DNA of 13,489 bases from Clostridiales bacterium UBA1779 (GTDB lineage Bacteria; Bacillota; Clostridia; Oscillospirales; CAG-272), in assembly GCA_002314565.1 (NCBI GenBank), contig DCGL01000034.1:1-13489 (forward strand), written 5' to 3'. The notes below the pieces were generated by a model. That model worked only from the letters and a program-made list of their open reading frames with translations. It was not told the origin of the DNA and did no database searches. Positions 7,986 through 13,489 of this stretch are shown piece by piece. The translations under genes and the position numbers were made by a program. Numbering within the stretch: position 1 is the stretch's first letter; each line of letters opens with the position of its first letter.

Positions 7986-8005
7986 GCTGACGGGTCAGCT
8001 TTTTT
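7986..8005 (+). terminator. Short hairpin with T-run, plus-strand orientation
   Basis: GCTGA, a 4-nt loop, TCAGC and then six T residues (8000-8005). In this orientation it would stop transcripts entering the exporter gene antisense. For the minus-strand messages the U-run is missing, so it is not a normal terminator for the exporter operon. The stem is short and the evidence weak. Confidence 0.3.
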
Positions 8006-9681
8006 CAGAAGAAGCAAGGCAGGATGTTGAAGAAGATTGCACCGACACCTGCATTGATGACTGAAGCGATAAGTGCACCCACGGCGGGGTATCCAAGGTA
8101 AATGCTGAATCCGATTGCAAGACCGGCAGGAACCATGCCGACGTATATGAACATAATCAGAACGAACTGCTTAAATCCGTTTGCGAGATTATTCGGAACT
8201 GTGAGTCCGATAAAGGTGCATATGACGGTTGAATAAAAGTCCAAGGTTACGATTACGAGCAGCCAGACAAGAAAATCTATGACTGAGCCTCCGCCGATAA
8301 TCGTGCAGGCAAGCAGCGGAAGAACGACATCCATTGCGGTATTTGCAGTTCCGGCAAGCAGTGAATACCAGAGCTTTTTGCGGGGCTTTTCGGGAATCAT
8401 TGCAAAATAGTGGACCTGAGTATCCTTGTTCATCGGATTGCCGAATGCCCGGATGAATACCGAGGCGGCAAGAACAATTGCTCCGGGAAGCATCGTACGG
8501 ATGCCCTTGTAGGCAAGAACTGCGACAACTCCTACGGAAAACAGGGCGTAGGTTTCAAAGGTTTTTGTGAAAATTCCGAGCTGGGCAAAGCGGAAGCGGT
8601 TGTACATCTCCTTCCAGAAGATAACGTTTGCTCCGGAACCCCGGCCGATGCCGTCCTTGCGGATTTTTTCACGTTTGTCCTGCTGCCTTTTGGAAAGCTT
8701 GCGTACAGCGCTGCGGTTTTCAAGCATCGCAGACTGCATATTGGCAAGCTCTTCGGATTTTGCAAGAGCGGGTTCGTAGAAATCGGCCTTCATCTTCATC
8801 ATAACGACAATGCAGGCTGCGCTGAGAAGAATTTCAAGTCCAAAATAAACGGCAGCCATCAGGTAATTTTCTTCCATACAGCTGATTATCATTCCCTTTA
8901 TCCATCCGACGATGGGAATCCAGCGGGAATTTGCATGTGTTACGTAAAGAATGGCGTTACCGGCCATGGAGTTCACTCCGGTGGTCTTCATAAAGATTGC
9001 AAATCCGGCGAGAACTGCCGCGAGCAGGCCGTAAACCGTGTAATTGACGATATCCTTTTTCTTTTTGTCACCTGCGCAGTACATATATAAGGTCATCTTG
9101 ACGATAACACTCTGGGCACAGAGCATTATATATCCGACCATAACGGAAATCACGACGGGAGCACTGATGTTCATTCCTATCGTGTATGTGGGAGACAGGC
9201 ATAAGAAGTATATGAAAAGGAAGAAGAACATTCCCATCGTGCAGGCAAGACGGAAAGCGAGAACCTTCTGCGGCTTCATCGGAGCCGTAAACAACAGGAC
9301 CGTATCGGCGGGAAGGAAGATACTGGTCTTGTCCGCAGTGAGCATCATAAGCACAAGGATAAGCGCACAGAGTCCGGTAGCAGCCATATCGACTATCGTT
9401 TGGGGCTTAATTTCGGCAACGGTTTCTCCCGTTACGTCATCCCTGATTTTTATGTCTATTTCATCGTCTTCATCGACGTAATCGCCGATTACTTCTTCAG
9501 TCACCTCATCAACTGCGTCATCAATTTCATCATCGAAAAAGCTGCTGACGATTCCGCCAACTGCGCCGAAAAGCACTCCTACGCCGACGCAACACAGAAT
9601 AACGATGGCAACCCAGGTTTTAAACAGCTTTTTAATCTGGTTCACACCGGAGTGCCAGGCATAATATAACCAAAGTGACAT
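8005..9681 (-). CDS. Putative ABC exporter membrane protein (ABC_export family)
   Basis: This large 558-residue polytopic protein resembles the Firmicutes 'putative ABC exporter' family in length, layout and gene pairing. Membrane helices lie near 20-48, 95-113, 130-153, 162-188, 210-230, 265-290, and in a C-terminal half after about residue 370. Between helices 1 and 2 (about 49-90) is a highly acidic segment (DDEIDDAVDEVTEEVIGDY and beyond). A basic, Glu/Lys-rich cytosolic region (about 300-345) contains KLSKRQQDKREKIRKDG before a second membrane bundle. The ATG at 9681 has GGAGG 7 nt upstream and lies 2 nt after the stop of the ATPase gene, which encodes its evident energy-coupling partner. 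Substrate unknown. Confidence 0.8.
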   Translation of the reverse strand: MSLWLYYAWHSGVNQIKKLFKTWVAIVILCCVGVGVLFGAVGGIVSSFFDDEIDDAVDEVTEEVIGDYVDEDDEIDIKIRDDVTGETVAEIKPQTIVDMAATGLCALILVLMMLTADKTSIFLPADTVLLFTAPMKPQKVLAFRLACTMGMFFFLFIYFLCLSPTYTIGMNISAPVVISVMVGYIMLCAQSVIVKMTLYMYCAGDKKKKDIVNYTVYGLLAAVLAGFAIFMKTTGVNSMAGNAILYVTHANSRWIPIVGWIKGMIISCMEENYLMAAVYFGLEILLSAACIVVMMKMKADFYEPALAKSEELANMQSAMLENRSAVRKLSKRQQDKREKIRKDGIGRGSGANVIFWKEMYNRFRFAQLGIFTKTFETYALFSVGVVAVLAYKGIRTMLPGAIVLAASVFIRAFGNPMNKDTQVHYFAMIPEKPRKKLWYSLLAGTANTAMDVVLPLLACTIIGGGSVIDFLVWLLVIVTLDFYSTVICTFIGLTVPNNLANGFKQFVLIMFIYVGMVPAGLAIGFSIYLGYPAVGALIASVINAGVGAIFFNILPCFF

Positions 9682-9683
9682 AA

Positions 9684-10478
9684 TCAGGCCTCCGTTTTGT
9701 CAGAAGTGTCCTTTTTGTCTTCTGTTTCAGTTGTATTATCTTCAGCGTTGACGGTTTTGTCGCTCTTTACGCTTGCGGAATCAATTCCTTCGGTCACTTC
9801 GAAGAAATATTCTTCAAGAGTGCGTCCGTAGTTTTCAAGTGCTTCCTTCGTGATGCAGGCCTTTGCAACCCCGCCCTGAAGGATAACCGTCTTATCCCAG
9901 AGCATATCGACTGAGTCGATGATGTGAGTACTGATGAGCATCGTCTTGCCTTCGTTTCTCATCTTTTCGATGATGGCCTTAAGCTGCTTTATGGCGTGAG
10001 GGTCAAGACCGATCATCGGCTCGTCCATAAGAACCATATCGGGATCGGGCAAGAGACCGATGCAGAGGTTGAGCTTCTGCTGCATTCCTTTTGATAGTTC
10101 ATCGCCGAACTTCTTTTTCTTGTCGGTCAGTTCAAAGTTTTCGAGCAGCATTTCCGCTCTGTCCTTCCAGTTTTCAAGCTTGTATGCGCGTGCGATGAAT
10201 TCAAGATGCTCATATACCGTCAGGTTGGGGTACAGGGCGGGAATTTCCGGAATGTAACCGACGATTCTCTTGGCTTCAACGCTCTTGTTGTTCAGCTCAT
10301 TAATTGTAATCGTTCCTTCGTGTCTGAGCAGACCGATTATCGACTTTATCAGTGTGCTCTTTCCTGCTCCGTTCGGTCCGAGCAGTATTGCGCATTCCCC
10401 GCGCTCTACGGTAAAGCTGATGTCGTTGCAGGCCTTTACCTTTCCGTATTTTTTTGTTACGTGTGATACATTTAACAT
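9684..10478 (-). CDS. ABC transporter ATP-binding protein (exporter partner)
   Basis: The protein has 264 residues from the ATG at 10476-10478. Walker A is GPNGAGKS (34-41), signature LSKGMQQKL (128-136), Walker B MVLMDEP (148-154), D-loop GLDP (157-160) and H-loop His185; the Q-loop glutamine is Glu78 (GYIPEIP). The frame is open a further 38 codons upstream, but that part covers the promoter and leader and encodes nothing family-like. AGAGGT lies about 6 nt before the chosen ATG, and the domain starts at once (MLNVSHVTKKYG). The last ~35 residues form an acidic, Thr/Asp/Lys-rich tail with no fold expected. It is the first gene of a two-gene unit with the exporter membrane protein. Confidence 0.92.
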   Translation of the reverse strand: MLNVSHVTKKYGKVKACNDISFTVERGECAILLGPNGAGKSTLIKSIIGLLRHEGTITINELNNKSVEAKRIVGYIPEIPALYPNLTVYEHLEFIARAYKLENWKDRAEMLLENFELTDKKKKFGDELSKGMQQKLNLCIGLLPDPDMVLMDEPMIGLDPHAIKQLKAIIEKMRNEGKTMLISTHIIDSVDMLWDKTVILQGGVAKACITKEALENYGRTLEEYFFEVTEGIDSASVKSDKTVNAEDNTTETEDKKDTSDKTEA

Positions 10479-10505
10479 CTTTCTACCTCTTTTTGGGCTG
10501 TTTTG

Positions 10506-10534
10506 TTGTACTAATACAATAATACAATAATACA
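10506..10534. promoter_or_regulatory. Operator-like dyad and three 8-bp repeats at the ABC promoter
   Basis: TTGTA, a 4-nt centre, TACAA (10506-10519) is a perfect inverted repeat over the expected transcription start. It merges with three direct 8-bp units, CTAATACA, ATAATACA and ATAATACA (10511-10534), which cover the -10 box and part of the spacer. A protein bound here would block transcription. The YtrA-type GntR encoded downstream is a reasonable candidate (inference). Confidence 0.5.
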
Positions 10535-10547
10535 AACCGTTTGTCAA
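10519..10547 (-). promoter_or_regulatory. Sigma-A promoter of the ABC exporter operon
   Basis: On the minus strand TTGACA (10542-10547) and TATTAT (10519-10524) are separated by 17 nt. The -35 is perfect and the -10 differs from consensus at one base. Initiation near 10512 gives a leader of about 34 nt to the ATPase ATG at 10478, and a start here is incompatible with the longer open frame upstream of that ATG. Confidence 0.85.
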
Positions 10548-10585
10548 GAGTTTTTTTGAATTTTTTTGTGAAAGATGACCGTGGA

Positions 10586-10634
10586 GCCTCATCCGTCACG
10601 GCTGCGCCGTGCCACCTTCCCCCGTGGGGAAGGC
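10586..10634. repeat. Dispersed double-hairpin palindromic repeat
   Basis: The element holds two adjacent perfect hairpins: CACGGC/GCCGTG around TGC (10597-10611) and CCTTCCCC/GGGGAAGG around a 3-nt loop (10615-10633), preceded by GCCTCATCCGT. From memory, the phrase 'GCCTCATCCGTC ... CCACCTTC.CCC ... GGGGAAGGC' recurs in intergenic regions of Faecalibacterium, Ruminococcus and relatives as a non-coding repeat of unknown mobility. It sits between the terminator of the DUF3592 gene and the ABC promoter. Only one copy is in the window, so its dispersed nature is recalled, not shown here. Confidence 0.65.
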
Positions 10635-10690
10635 AAGAGGGCGGTCCGCATAACCGTCCCCCGGTCCGCCACGAGCCATCCTGTCATCCG

Positions 10691-10728
10691 AAAAAAGCAC
10701 AGCGGCAAGAGAATTTTTCTCTTGCCGC
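10691..10728 (-). terminator. Rho-independent terminator after the DUF3592 gene
   Basis: A perfect 12-bp stem, GCGGCAAGAGAA / TTCTCTTGCCGC with a 3-nt loop (10702-10728), is followed on the minus strand after 5 nt (TGTGC) by six U residues (10691-10696). It ends transcription coming from the DUF3592 gene and separates the folate-side genes from the ABC exporter operon. Confidence 0.85.
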
Positions 10729-10749
10729 AGGCGGCTATTAAATAAGAAG

Positions 10750-11184
10750 TCAATTGACAAAGGCTTTGAATGCTTTCCAGAGGAAGAAAAGCAGTCCTAT
10801 GCTGCTGATGATAATTATGACAATGAACCACGTTGTGGATGAGGGAGATTCAATCTGAGTCGGATTTTCCACGTTGTAATTGACTGTAACCGTGTCACCG
10901 ATCTTCATCCATGCGTTGTACTCATTGTACCTAACGTTATTGTATTCTATTCCGTCAGCCGTGTAATCGACATAGACGTAATGCTGTTGTTCTTCACCGA
11001 TATAATCAGACGTTATATCGACTATCACGCCCTCTGTTTCGGCGAATGTAATACCTGAACGCTGAGCCAGACAAACAGCGCAGAATATTATGAAAAAAAG
11101 GCAGGCAAGTGCAAAAACGAGAAATCCCAAGGCATTGGACAGTCTTCTCGGAAGCTTCAGATTCAAACCAAAATTGACAGACAT
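10750..11184 (-). CDS. DUF3592 domain membrane protein
   Basis: The protein has 144 residues. A positively charged N-terminus precedes a membrane helix at about 18-40. An extracytoplasmic domain follows (about 45-112) with the DUF3592 hallmarks: EGVIVDI near 51-57 and KIGDTVTVNYNVENPTQIES at 93-112, where the Gly-Asp-x-Val-x-Val-x-Tyr and Asn-Pro positions are the conserved ones. A second helix lies at 119-137, before a short basic end. DUF3592 proteins are common small membrane proteins without an assigned activity. The ATG at 11184 has AGGAAGG 9 nt upstream. It stands alone: 222 nt from folC upstream, and a strong terminator directly downstream. Confidence 0.8.
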   Translation of the reverse strand: MSVNFGLNLKLPRRLSNALGFLVFALACLFFIIFCAVCLAQRSGITFAETEGVIVDITSDYIGEEQQHYVYVDYTADGIEYNNVRYNEYNAWMKIGDTVTVNYNVENPTQIESPSSTTWFIVIIIISSIGLLFFLWKAFKAFVN

Positions 11185-11214
11185 TTTTCAATTCCTTCCT
11201 TATTAATTTTAAAC

Positions 11215-11347
11215 AATCTTCGATGCGGCGGTAATCCGGAATGATTCTTCTCAATAATATATGTTAATCTTCGACGCAGCAGGAAAATCGACATTAATCT
11301 TCGTAATAATATATAATCAACAATCTTCGACGCAGCAGGGATCCGGA
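11215..11347 (-). repeat. Three degenerate ~50-56 bp leader repeats before the DUF3592 gene
   Basis: The plus-strand core AATCTTCGA(C/T)GC(A/G)GC(A/G)G begins at 11215, 11266 and 11322, and two copies share AATAATATAT just before it. A shorter AATCTTCG also occurs at 11296. Read on the minus strand each unit runs TCCGGAT or TCGAT, (C)TGCTGCG, TCGAAGATT, then an A/T-rich block; the last unit merges into the DUF3592 ribosome binding site. No gene is convincing in the 222 nt between folC and the DUF3592 gene. The units may be duplicated leader or regulatory segments; a weak promoter-like pair (TTACCG-N17-TAAAAT) lies in the last one. Confidence 0.55.
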
Positions 11348-11406
11348 TTTTTCCCGGAATCACGGTTATAAGAGTATGGGACCGGATTGCGTTTTTCTGC
11401 GTTTTT

Positions 11407-12699
11407 TCAGAATCCTCCGACGTGACGGCCGGTGATTTTTTCAAGAGCGGCTACAACGTCACCGTACATATACAGCGAGCCGAGGCAGACTGTAGGACTC
11501 TTCGTCTTCTTTCCGTTCTCGTATGCCGCAAGAACCGCGCAGTCAATACCGTCAAAGGCTTCGGAATCGATTCCGAGCTTGCGATAAACTTCAGCATATG
11601 CTTCTGCAGACAAAGAACGCGTGTTGTTAGGCGTCAGGCAGAACACTTTTTTGGCGACGGAGGCTATCATTTTCGCCATCTGCCCGTAATTTTTGTCAGC
11701 CATAACTCCCGTTACGATGTTGACTCCGTCCGGGAAATACTTTTCTATGCTCGAAACGGCGGCCTCGATTCCCTCGGGGTTGTGGCCTCCGTCACAGATA
11801 AACAGCGGGTCAGACGTGACTTTTTCAAATCTTGCCGGCCATTTTACGGCGCCAAGCCCGTTTTTCACGTCCGCATCACTGATGTTAAAGCCGAGATTTC
11901 GAAGCAGCGGCACTGCGGTCAGCACGTTCTGAGCGTTGAGCGGCTGGTAGCTGCCGAGCAGCGGCAGAGTCAGGTCTTTGAAATCTCCGGCATCAAATTC
12001 GGTTCCGTCGATTGAATATTTCTTGACCCTCAGGGCTTTTCGGTCAGGAGTAAAAATATCACATCCGAGCTCCGCGGCCTTCGCGCGGATTACCGTGTCG
12101 GCTTCAGCGGAGTCCCCGCACCACAGAACCGGAGTACCGCGTCTGAATATTCCAGCCTTCTCAGCGGCAATTTTGCCGAGAGTGTCGCCGAGAATTTTCG
12201 TGTGGTCAAGGGCAATTCCCGTTATTACGTCGATAAGCGGAGTTTTTATGATGTTGGTCGCGTCAAGGCGGCCTCCCATACCGACCTCCAGCACGACGGG
12301 ATCGCAGTGATGACGGTCAAAATAAACCATCGCGACAGCCGTGATGAGTTCGAACTCCGTCGGCTTATCTGCCATTTTTTCAGCGAGAGGACGGACCTCG
12401 GTCGCAATATCTGCGAGTTCATCATCGTCAATAGGTGAGCCGTCCGCCATCATTCTCTCGTTGAACCGGCGGATGTAGGGCGAGGTGTAAAGGCCGGTTC
12501 TGCAGCCCGCAGCACGCAGAATCGAGTCGAGCATCGCGCAGAAGGAGCCCTTGCCGTTGGTTCCCGTCACGTGTATGAACCGCAGGCGGTCCTGCGGATT
12601 TCCGAGCATTCCGAGCAGCTCGGTCACGCGCTCAAGTCCGGGGCGAGTTCCCCCGAAAAAACCGCAATGGATGTAATCCAGCGCTTCAGTGTAATTCAA
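11407..12699 (-). CDS. folC: Bifunctional dihydrofolate synthase / folylpolyglutamate synthase
   Basis: The 430-residue length is typical of FolC. It adds L-glutamate to dihydropteroate and to reduced folates with ATP, in the cytosol, trapping folates in the cell. Visible motifs are P-loop VTGTNGKGS (44-52), TSPYIRRFNERM (72-83), VLEVGMGGRLDATN (136-149), GIALDHTKILGDTLGKIA (161-178) and, in the C-terminal domain, ICDGGHNPEG near 307-316. The N-terminus MNYTEALDYIH matches the family. The start codon is TTG at 12699, inside the last codons of folT (14-nt overlap), with AAAGGG about 10 nt upstream, so expression should follow folT and hence the folate riboswitch. No clear terminator follows it. 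Confidence 0.96.
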   Translation of the reverse strand: MNYTEALDYIHCGFFGGTRPGLERVTELLGMLGNPQDRLRFIHVTGTNGKGSFCAMLDSILRAAGCRTGLYTSPYIRRFNERMMADGSPIDDDELADIATEVRPLAEKMADKPTEFELITAVAMVYFDRHHCDPVVLEVGMGGRLDATNIIKTPLIDVITGIALDHTKILGDTLGKIAAEKAGIFRRGTPVLWCGDSAEADTVIRAKAAELGCDIFTPDRKALRVKKYSIDGTEFDAGDFKDLTLPLLGSYQPLNAQNVLTAVPLLRNLGFNISDADVKNGLGAVKWPARFEKVTSDPLFICDGGHNPEGIEAAVSSIEKYFPDGVNIVTGVMADKNYGQMAKMIASVAKKVFCLTPNNTRSLSAEAYAEVYRKLGIDSEAFDGIDCAVLAAYENGKKTKSPTVCLGSLYMYGDVVAALEKITGRHVGGF

Positions 12700-13246
12700 A
12701 ATACGTCATCCCTTTCAGTGTTTTGCCTATTTCCGGGTTGGAGAGCAGAAGCAGAATAAGAAAATATTCTGCCGTACCGACGATGACGGAAATGCCGAGG
12801 CCTATGAGAATGCCGATTTTCGGCATACCGTAAACAACGATTTTACCAATCGACTTGATAATTACCTGTCCGATAAGGTGGGCCGAAGCGACACTCAGTG
12901 CAAGCGTAGCTTTAGGCTTATTAAGACCTGCCCGCCGTGCAATAAGCGGACAAAGTCCCGAGAACAGGCCGACGCAGGCAGCTCCTGCGGAAATTATCGG
13001 ATTTACAACCGGATTTGAGGACATCAGGCAGCTGAGCAGGTCAGCTCCGACACCTGCCGCCAGTCCCCAGATGGGGCCGAAGCAGAATCCGGTCAGAATT
13101 ATCGGGAAATTCTCAAAGGTTACCCGATAGTAGATTTGCCAGGTCATCAAGTTCTTGCACAGAATTCCGATGACGACGCTGAGCGCCATCATAAGACCCG
13201 TGATGCAGAGCTTGCGGACAGGAGATACGCCGTTTTGTCTTGACAT
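12686..13246 (-). CDS. folT: Folate-family ECF transporter S component
   Basis: The protein has 186 residues with about six membrane segments (near 12-31, 45-60, 63-76, 82-103, 112-133, 143-175). The region RVTFENFPIILTGFCFGP (41-58) followed by GADLL (67-71) is characteristic of folate-type substrate-binding subunits of energy-coupling factor transporters. S components bind vitamin and associate with a shared EcfA/EcfA'/EcfT module, not encoded in this window. The assignment to folate is strengthened by the THF riboswitch in its leader and by folC directly downstream. The start ATG (13244-13246) lies 4 nt after AAGGAGGTT, which is held in a hairpin. Confidence 0.9.
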   Translation of the reverse strand: MSRQNGVSPVRKLCITGLMMALSVVIGILCKNLMTWQIYYRVTFENFPIILTGFCFGPIWGLAAGVGADLLSCLMSSNPVVNPIISAGAACVGLFSGLCPLIARRAGLNKPKATLALSVASAHLIGQVIIKSIGKIVVYGMPKIGILIGLGISVIVGTAEYFLILLLLSNPEIGKTLKGMTYFELH

Positions 13247-13250
13247 AATA

Positions 13251-13285
13251 AACCTCCTTCCGCATACATAAAGCAGAAGGAGGTT
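13251..13285 (-). promoter_or_regulatory. Shine-Dalgarno-sequestering hairpin of folT
   Basis: On the minus strand AACCTCCTTCTGC (13273-13285) pairs with GCGGAAGGAGGTT (13251-13263): 13 base pairs with one U-G wobble and a 9-nt loop. The 3' arm contains the whole AAGGAGG ribosome binding site of folT. No U-run follows, so this is an occluded start site, not a terminator. It is the likely expression platform of the riboswitch, acting on translation. Confidence 0.85.
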
Positions 13286-13310
13286 AAAAAATCTGATTCT
13301 TTTGCCCTAT

Positions 13311-13405
13311 GAAGCGGGATGCAGGCCGCGAACCGCAGGTTTCCCTTTCGTCCTCCGGACAACTCCCCGTCCCGGCGGCACTTTACGCCCACGACCTTAC
13401 TCTTC
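13311..13405 (-). ncRNA. Tetrahydrofolate (THF, folT-type) riboswitch
   Basis: The minus-strand RNA begins GAAGAGUA and ends GCAUCCCGCUUC, whose GAAG/CUUC ends form the closing stem. In order it contains GGGCGUAAAGUGC, GGGGAGUUG, GGACGAA and CCUGCGG/CCUGCAUCCC, matching the conserved blocks of the THF class (GAGAGUA, GCGUUAAGUG, GGGAUG, ACGAA, CCUGCAUCC). It begins about 8 nt after the predicted start of transcription. The class senses reduced folates and controls folT/folate genes in Firmicutes, which agrees with the genes that follow. Confidence 0.9.
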
Positions 13406-13419
13406 AAAATATTGGCATA

Positions 13420-13448
13420 ATTATACTTTATTTGGGTGGAAATGTCAA
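13420..13448 (-). promoter_or_regulatory. Consensus sigma-A promoter of folT-folC
   Basis: On the minus strand a perfect TTGACA (13443-13448) and a perfect TATAAT (13420-13425) are 17 nt apart. Such an unregulated-looking strong promoter fits control exerted later, by the riboswitch, at the RNA level. A second TTGACA at 13471-13476 has no matching -10 box. Confidence 0.93.
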
Positions 13449-13489
13449 GAGTCGCCATCACACGCGTCTGTGTCAAGTTTTTGTAGGAG

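Noticed and set aside
8410..9090. 226-residue plus-strand open frame opposite the exporter gene
   Set aside because: It is complementary to a convincing membrane protein gene, Cys/His-rich only through reverse-complement codon bias, and shows no recognisable domain.
10479..10592. N-terminal 38-residue extension of the exporter ATPase frame
   Set aside because: It overlaps a near-perfect promoter and the ribosome binding site, and the ATP-binding domain begins exactly at the internal ATG at 10478.
7933..10692. 13-bp sequence TTCGGATGACAGG (7933-7945) found inverted at 10680-10692
   Set aside because: A match of this length is expected by chance in 13 kb when all pairs are compared, and the flanks do not match.
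11388..11407. TGCGTTTTTC/TGCGTTTTTT direct repeat as a folC terminator
   Set aside because: There is no stem on the minus strand with a following U-run; the T-rich strand is the plus strand.
11163..11444. Possible 93-residue minus-strand protein across the repeat leader
   Set aside because: It overlaps the ends of folC and DUF3592 in another frame, has no usual ribosome binding site, and its Leu/Arg repeats simply reflect the repeated DNA.
1..13489. CRISPR array, tRNA or rRNA genes, insertion sequence or prophage genes
   Set aside because: No regularly spaced repeats with unique spacers, no cloverleaf-like or rRNA-like sequence, and no transposase or phage protein in any frame.

Overview
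All supportable protein genes lie on the minus strand, so the window reads from right to left in transcription order. Spacing is tight, with many 1-14 nt overlaps. Strong AAGGAGG-type ribosome binding sites, consensus sigma-A promoters, a tetrahydrofolate riboswitch and a dispersed Oscillospiraceae/Ruminococcaceae-type palindromic repeat point to a Gram-positive Clostridia genome, most likely an Oscillospirales gut anaerobe. The genus cannot be told from the sequence alone.

Region A (13489-11407) is a folate locus. A perfect consensus promoter (TTGACA-N17-TATAAT) drives a leader with a THF-class riboswitch. A long hairpin follows that buries the Shine-Dalgarno sequence of folT, the folate-specific S component of an ECF transporter. 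The folT reading frame overlaps folC (dihydrofolate/folylpolyglutamate synthase), so uptake and polyglutamylation appear to be co-regulated by intracellular reduced folate.

Region B (11406-10690) holds a leader made of about three degenerate copies of a 50-56 bp sequence, a small DUF3592 membrane protein, and a strong intrinsic terminator.

Region C (10689-8005) starts with a dispersed double-hairpin repeat. A strong promoter with an operator-like dyad and 8-bp direct repeats follows, then an ABC ATPase and its 558-residue 'putative ABC exporter' membrane partner.

Region D (8004-1) is a nine-gene run in one orientation: YtrA-type GntR repressor, ABC ATPase, ABC-2-like permease, polytopic membrane protein, DUF4129 protein, DUF4350 protein, MoxR AAA+ ATPase, DUF58 (vWA-like) protein and, after a REP-like repeat pair, an RDD membrane protein cut by the window edge. 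MoxR-DUF58-DUF4129-DUF4350-RDD is a recurrent conserved neighbourhood. Here it is continuous with a GntR/ABC (Ytr-like) module, suggesting one regulated envelope-associated system in which a MoxR/vWA chaperone pair is co-expressed with a membrane transporter. The function of that system is not established, and it is the best candidate in the window for an under-described system.
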